From assembly GCA_019247715.1 (NCBI GenBank), contig JAFBAO010000090.1, forward strand, positions 1-64,000: 64,000 bases of DNA, written 5' to 3'. Shown piece after piece: positions 59,257-64,000 of the stretch (its first letter is position 1; each line of letters begins with the position of its first letter). The position numbers and the translations under genes are program-made. The notes under the pieces are model-generated. The model was given only the letters and a program-made list of their open reading frames with translations, was not told where the DNA came from and did no database searches. The stretch is from Caulobacteraceae bacterium (GTDB taxonomy: Bacteria; Pseudomonadota; Alphaproteobacteria; Caulobacterales; Caulobacteraceae).

Positions 59257-60225
59257 ATGCCGCTCTTTCTTCCCGACGCCGACGAGATAGACATCGGCGC
59301 GATCCGGCCGGTGACCGGGCTGCGCGACAGCGCCCCCGACCTCGGCGACCGGGCGCTGCTGAACCGACGCTACGAAGCCGACGGCTACCTCTTCTTCCGC
59401 GGGCTGCTGCCCAAGGACGCGGTGTTGGCCGCCCGCCGCGATATGATGGCGCCCTTCCTGAGCCAGGGGCTGATCGACGAAGACTGCGTCTGGCTCGGCG
59501 GCGACCAGGCCGCGCCGTTCGGCGTCGCCACCTTCGCCGGGGTCTGGCCGCGCCTCTTTCAGCGGCCGGGGATCAGGGAGGCCCTCGACCGGCTGCTGGG
59601 CGAGCCGGCCGCCACCGTGCCGATGGTCCAGTACCGGGCCTATCCTCCCGGCGGCGCGATGGGCGGGGTGCACCAGGACGGCTTCTACAGCCCCGGCATC
59701 AAGGGCTACCGGCCGGTCTGGATTCCCCTGATCGAGATGGACCAGGCCATGGGGGGCCTCGCCCTGGCGACTGGGTTCACTGGGCGCGACTATATCCACA
59801 ACGTCGCCAAGTCCCCCAACAGCCCTATCCCCGCAGGCGTCATTCCGGACGGCGCGTGGCTGCGGGCGGACTATGCGCCTTCCGACGTCCTGGTGATCCA
59901 TCCCCAAACGCCGCACGTGGGATTGCCCAATCGCTCGCGGAAGGTGCGCTTCTCCATCGACACGCGGGTGGAGTCGGCGGCCGACCCGGCGACGCTGGTC
60001 GGCGAGCTGGTGAACGGATCGGCCAACGCGGTGACGCTGAGGTGCGGCGACGGCGCGCTGCGCACCCTGGCGATCGACGACGAGACCTTCATCCGGACGG
60101 GCCCCAAAGCTGGAACCCGGCTCTCGCGGAGCGACTATCTGGAGCTGACGCCCCCCGGGGAGCTCATCCTGGCCTCGAAGGAAGGCGATCGGGCGCTGAT
60201 GCTGCGCCGCGCGGAAGCCGGTTGA
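59257..60225 (+). CDS. Phytanoyl-CoA dioxygenase (PhyH) family Fe(II)/2OG-type protein
   Basis: GGVHQDGFYSPGIKGYRPVWIPLIEMDQAMGGLALATG (HxD) and distal HPQTPHVGLPNRSRKVRFSIDTR. Confidence 0.88.
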   Translation: MPLFLPDADEIDIGAIRPVTGLRDSAPDLGDRALLNRRYEADGYLFFRGLLPKDAVLAARRDMMAPFLSQGLIDEDCVWLGGDQAAPFGVATFAGVWPRLFQRPGIREALDRLLGEPAATVPMVQYRAYPPGGAMGGVHQDGFYSPGIKGYRPVWIPLIEMDQAMGGLALATGFTGRDYIHNVAKSPNSPIPAGVIPDGAWLRADYAPSDVLVIHPQTPHVGLPNRSRKVRFSIDTRVESAADPATLVGELVNGSANAVTLRCGDGALRTLAIDDETFIRTGPKAGTRLSRSDYLELTPPGELILASKEGDRALMLRRAEAG

Positions 60226-60350
60226 TCGTTCGGCCGCGCAGCTCGGTTTGAGGCTGAAACACTACACCGATTTATTGGCCGAGACCGCGCTGGCGGCGCG
60301 CTACGTTTGACTTTTTGGCCTCAGAGGCGCTACTTTTCGAAGCACGCCGC

Positions 60351-60362
60351 TGTAACATTACA
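60351..60362. promoter_or_regulatory. Candidate operator TGTAA-CA-TTACA upstream of the P450 gene
   Basis: 12-bp perfect inverted repeat (TGTAACATTACA) 61 nt upstream of the P450 ATG. Confidence 0.45.
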
Positions 60363-60422
60363 CTTATTTCGGGCCAAGACCGAGCGCCCAGAGGGCGCCG
60401 AACACCAGCGCGAGACCGATCG

Positions 60423-61676
60423 ATGAATGTGATGACGCTCCCCCGCCTGATCGACCTGGAGGACAAGACCTTCGATCCCTTCGTGGTCGAGAAGCTTGCG
60501 ACCGGAGACGCCGAGGACCCCTACCCGCTGATTCACGAGCTGCAGGCCAAAGGCTCCGTGCACAAGGGCGGCTATCGCGAGTTGTTCACGGACCTGCCCG
60601 ACACTCTCCATGCGCTGAACCAGTACATGGTGTTCAACTACGACACGCTCCTGCGGGTGCTCACCGACGCGGAGACCTTCGGAAATCGCGACGCCTTCAT
60701 GCATACGCTCGGCCGCTCCTTCGGTCGCACCGTGTCGGTCATGGACGCTCCCGAGCACACGCGCTTTCGGAAGATCTTCCAGCAGGCGTTCCTCCCGCAG
60801 ACGGTGGCAAAGTGGGGCGCGAGCGTCGTCGACCCGGTGGTGACGGACCTTATGAGCGGCTTCATCGGGCGCGGCGAAGCCGACCTGGTGGAGGAGTTCA
60901 CGCACCACTATCCGTTCCAGGTGATCTACCGCCAACTTCAGCTGGACCGCGAGCAGGCGCCGATCTTCCATAAGCTGGCGATCGCCCAGATCCTCACCTC
61001 GCTCGATCTTCCACAGGGCTTCGAGGCGGCCGCCAAGCTGGGCGTGTTCTTCCAGGCGCTTCTCGACCAGCGCCGCGCCGAACCGGGGGATGATCTCATC
61101 AGCCACCTGGCGACCGTGGAGGCGGACGGCGAGCGTCTGCCGGACGAGGTGCTGATCTCCTTCCTTCGCCAGCTGATGAACGCCGGGGGCGACACCACCT
61201 ACCGGGGGACGAGCGCCCTGCTCACCGGCCTGCTCATGAATCCCGACCAGCTGGAGGCCGTCCGCGCCGACCGCAGCCTCGTGCCCCAGGCGATCGACGA
61301 GGCGCTGCGCTGGGAGGGTCCGGTCCTCACCACGATCCGCTATGTTCGCCGCGAAGTGGAGCTGGACGGCGTGCTCCTGCCCGAGGGCGCCATCCTCAAC
61401 ATGATCCTGGGCTCGGCCAATCGCGATCCCACGAAGTTCAAGGACCCGGACCGCTTCGACATTTTCCGGGATCGGACCGTGCGCCACCTGGGGTTCGCCA
61501 GCGGCCCGCACGTCTGCATCGGACAGCATCTGGCGCGGGTGGAGATGACGCGGGCCGTGAACGCGCTCCTCGACCGGCTGCCCAATCTGCGCCTCGACCC
61601 GTCGAAGCCGCCGCCGAAACTGCTTGGCCACAAGCTTCGGGTGCCCGATCATATCTACGTAAAGTTTGACGCCTGA
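60423..61676 (+). CDS. Cytochrome P450
   Basis: I-helix [11 protein letters not shown]; ExxR (EALR); heme Cys loop [29 protein letters not shown]. Confidence 0.95.
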   Translation: MNVMTLPRLIDLEDKTFDPFVVEKLATGDAEDPYPLIHELQAKGSVHKGGYRELFTDLPDTLHALNQYMVFNYDTLLRVLTDAETFGNRDAFMHTLGRSFGRTVSVMDAPEHTRFRKIFQQAFLPQTVAKWGASVVDPVVTDLMSGFIGRGEADLVEEFTHHYPFQVIYRQLQLDREQAPIFHKLAIAQILTSLDLPQGFEAAAKLGVFFQALLDQRRAEPGDDLISHLATVEADGERLPDEVLISFLRQLMNAGGDTTYRGTSALLTGLLMNPDQLEAVRADRSLVPQAIDEALRWEGPVLTTIRYVRREVELDGVLLPEGAILNMILGSANRDPTKFKDPDRFDIFRDRTVRHLGFASGPHVCIGQHLARVEMTRAVNALLDRLPNLRLDPSKPPPKLLGHKLRVPDHIYVKFDA

Positions 61677-61686
61677 CGGGACCTCG

Positions 61687-61851
61687 ATGAAGCGTTGGAT
61701 GTGCATGAACTGCGGCTGGACCTACGACGAGACGCTGGGGGATCCGGCCGGCGGCATTGCGCCTGGAACCCCCTGGGAGCAGATACCGGACACCTGGAAG
61801 TGCCCCGATTGCGGCTCGCCCAAGAGTGAATTCGACATGGTCGAAATCTGA
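61687..61851 (+). CDS. Rubredoxin
   Basis: [54 protein letters not shown]: two CxxCG knuckles. Confidence 0.95.
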   Translation: MKRWMCMNCGWTYDETLGDPAGGIAPGTPWEQIPDTWKCPDCGSPKSEFDMVEI

Positions 61852-61859
61852 GGCCTGGC

Positions 61860-63149
61860 GTGCCGAACAAGGCCTCTTCGAGGGCGGCTCTGGTCTGTGA
61901 GCGCATCGCTCGGGACCTCGCCTCCCGCGGCGAGGGCGACGAGGCGGTCCTCGGGACCGAGCGGGAAATCATGTCGCAGTTCGGCGCCTCCCGCGCCGCC
62001 GTCCGCGAGGCGATCCGCACCCTGGAAGCCCGCGGCCTGATCCGCGTGCGTCGGGGGCGGCGCGGCGGGACGCGGCTGGCGTGCGACGGTTCGGCGGCGA
62101 TGGCCAGCAGCTTGGCCGCCCACTTCACCCTGACCCGCACGCCGCTGCTCGACCTGGCGGAGGCTCAAACCGTCATCGGCTCGCTCGCGGTGGAGTTCGC
62201 GGCCGAGAGGATCGACCGCGAAGGCATCGGCGCCATCCGCCTGGCCGCCCAGGCCGCCTCGCCCGATCCGGCCAGCATGGAGCAATTCGCCCGGGAGCGG
62301 CGACCGCTGCTGAGAGCGATCCTCGACGCCGCCGACAGCAGCGCGCTGAGCGTCCTGATGGAGGGGGTCGGCGCGGCGATCAGAGGGCACATCCCGGTGA
62401 AGGCCCTGAGCATGCGCAACCACGAGGCGCAGGTCACCCTCATCCACCGGGACGACGATCGGGTCGTCGAGGCCATCGTCCCCCGGGACGTCACCCAGGC
62501 GCGCACCCTCTACGCCTCGGCCCGGACGCACGAGTACGAAATCCTGGGGGCGAACCTGCGCGAAGGATACCTGCTTCAGAGCGCCACGCTCGACGGCGAC
62601 GGCAAGCTGGCGGTGAAGATCGCCTACAGCCTCGCCGACGAGATCCGCACGGCGCCCGAGGGGGCGGCGATCGGGCGACAGCAGGATCTCGTCGCCCGCT
62701 ACGACTGCTCCACGGCGGTGCTCCGCGAGGCGCTCAGGTTGCTCGAAGCCCATGGGGTCATCACCGTCCATCGCGGCCATGGCGGCGGTGTCCGCGTCGG
62801 CGATCCGGATCGCTCGATCCTGCTGGAGGAGATCGGTCGGACGATCGGCGCCGGCGCGGCCCGCCAGGACGTGGCGATGCTGAGGGCGGCGCTGGAGGCT
62901 TCGGCGGCGGTCCGCGCCGCGAAGCTCGGGAACATCCTCGCCCCCGGAGACGTGACGAACCAGCTCGGCCGCGCCAGCGCCAACCGAGCCTTCGCGGTCC
63001 TGCTCGCCATCCTGAAGGGCGCCGACAGGCGCGAGCAAGACGGTGAAAGCGAAGCCGACCGGCTTCTCGTCGAGGCGATCGCAGGCGGAGACCACGGGCT
63101 TGCGCGGCGCTACGCCCTGGCGCGTCTCAGCTCCGGCCGGCAGGCATGA
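61860..63149 (+). CDS. Double-domain GntR/FadR-type transcriptional regulator
   Basis: Two wHTH modules: VLGTEREIMSQFGASRAAVREAIRTLEARGLIRVRRGRRGGTRLA and AIGRQQDLVARYDCSTAVLREALRLLEAHGVITVHRGHGGGVRVG; GTG start. Confidence 0.85.
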   Translation: MPNKASSRAALVCERIARDLASRGEGDEAVLGTEREIMSQFGASRAAVREAIRTLEARGLIRVRRGRRGGTRLACDGSAAMASSLAAHFTLTRTPLLDLAEAQTVIGSLAVEFAAERIDREGIGAIRLAAQAASPDPASMEQFARERRPLLRAILDAADSSALSVLMEGVGAAIRGHIPVKALSMRNHEAQVTLIHRDDDRVVEAIVPRDVTQARTLYASARTHEYEILGANLREGYLLQSATLDGDGKLAVKIAYSLADEIRTAPEGAAIGRQQDLVARYDCSTAVLREALRLLEAHGVITVHRGHGGGVRVGDPDRSILLEEIGRTIGAGAARQDVAMLRAALEASAAVRAAKLGNILAPGDVTNQLGRASANRAFAVLLAILKGADRREQDGESEADRLLVEAIAGGDHGLARRYALARLSSGRQA

Positions 63150-64000
63150 TCGACAAGGCTCGGGATCAGTTCGACTACGTCATCGTCGGCGCCGGCTCGT
63201 CGGGCTCGGCGCTGGCGCACCGGCTCAGCCAGGACCCGGCCCTCCAGGTGTTGCTGATCGAGAGCGGCCCTCCCGACCGCAACCCCCTCATCCGCATGCC
63301 GCGCGGCTACGCGCGGGTGATCGGCGATCCGGCCTATTCCTGGACCTATCCCGTAAAGCGCGCCGGAGGCCTGAACGAGCCCGAGACGCACGTGCGGGGA
63401 CGCACCCTGGGCGGTTCGAGCGCGGTGAACGGCATGGTCTATATGCGCGGCCTGCCGGAAGACTACGACAGCTGGTCCATTCCGGGATGGGGATGGAAGG
63501 ATTTCCTCGCCGCCTTCCGCCAGATCGAGCGCCATGAATTCGGCGCCGACGACACCCGGGGCGGAGATGGTCCCCTGCGCATCTCGGCCCGTCCGCTACG
63601 CCTTCCCCTCATCGACGCGGTGCTGGCCGCTGGCGAGGAGCTGGGCGCGCCCACCCGGCGCGACATCAACGCCCAGTCGGGCGAAGGGCTTGGCTATACC
63701 GTCCGGAACATCTGGCGCGGACGGCGGCAGAGCGCGGCCGAAGCCTTCCTCAAGCCCATCCGCGGACGGCGCACCCTGCACATCCTGACGAACGCCACCG
63801 TGGACCGGATCGCCTTCGAAGGACGGCGGGCGACCGGCGTGGTCATCCGCGGCGCCGAGGGCGCCCGCCTTGTCCGGGCCGGACGGGAGGTGGTCCTGGC
63901 CGCCGGCGCCATCGGCACGCCCAAGCTCCTGCATCTATCGGGGGTGGGACCGGGCGAGCGGCTCAGAAGCTTCGGGCTGCCGGTGATCCTGGATGCGCCG
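63146..64000 (+). CDS. GMC family oxidoreductase, truncated by window edge
   Basis: FDYVIVGAGSSGSALAHRLSQDP; HVRGRTLGGSSAVNGMVYMRGLPEDYDSW; VVLAAGAIGTPKLLHLSGVGPGERL. Runs off the right edge so is absent from the ORF track. Confidence 0.93.
   Translation, partial: MIDKARDQFDYVIVGAGSSGSALAHRLSQDPALQVLLIESGPPDRNPLIRMPRGYARVIGDPAYSWTYPVKRAGGLNEPETHVRGRTLGGSSAVNGMVYMRGLPEDYDSWSIPGWGWKDFLAAFRQIERHEFGADDTRGGDGPLRISARPLRLPLIDAVLAAGEELGAPTRRDINAQSGEGLGYTVRNIWRGRRQSAAEAFLKPIRGRRTLHILTNATVDRIAFEGRRATGVVIRGAEGARLVRAGREVVLAAGAIGTPKLLHLSGVGPGERLRSFGLPVILDAP

Overview
High-GC, gene-dense bacterial chromosome segment whose gene content and codon bias look alphaproteobacterial (Caulobacterales-like; this is an inference). 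I could support about 60 protein genes. I recognised no rRNA, tRNA, CRISPR array or IS/transposase. Main blocks: (i) 0-6.4 kb, acyl-CoA metabolism genes, including a tandem-fused CaiB/BaiF CoA-transferase cut by the left edge; (ii) 6.6-17.5 kb, a partial Wzx/Wzy-type exopolysaccharide locus (Wza, Wzz, BY-kinase-like protein, flippase, polymerase, GT2, secreted glycosidase-like protein) with an AAA/STAND-like ATPase; (iii) 17.8-24.5 kb, Crp-family regulator, small proteins and a glyoxylate-shunt unit (ScfR/RamB-like regulator divergent from aceA-aceB); (iv) 26.6-30.4 kb, an EF-P beta-lysylation module (efp, epmA-like, epmB-like) interrupted by a small ribbon-helix-helix-like gene and an AT-rich island; (v) 30.4-39.4 kb, beta-oxidation-type catabolic genes; (vi) 39.5-44.6 kb, an fdsGBAD NAD-linked formate dehydrogenase operon; (vii) 47-64 kb, a catabolic/oxidative cluster (OYE-type reductase, SDRs, sulfotransferase, DUF1214, MFS, CaiB, PhyH, P450, rubredoxin, double-GntR regulator, GMC oxidoreductase cut by the right edge). 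The most distinctive non-coding structure is a pair of inverted, mutually homologous ~75-nt hairpin elements at 3142-3308. Their stems differ by compensatory base changes, which suggests a REP/BIME-like or structured-RNA element. Gene calls rest on reading translated motifs only; no database search was run.
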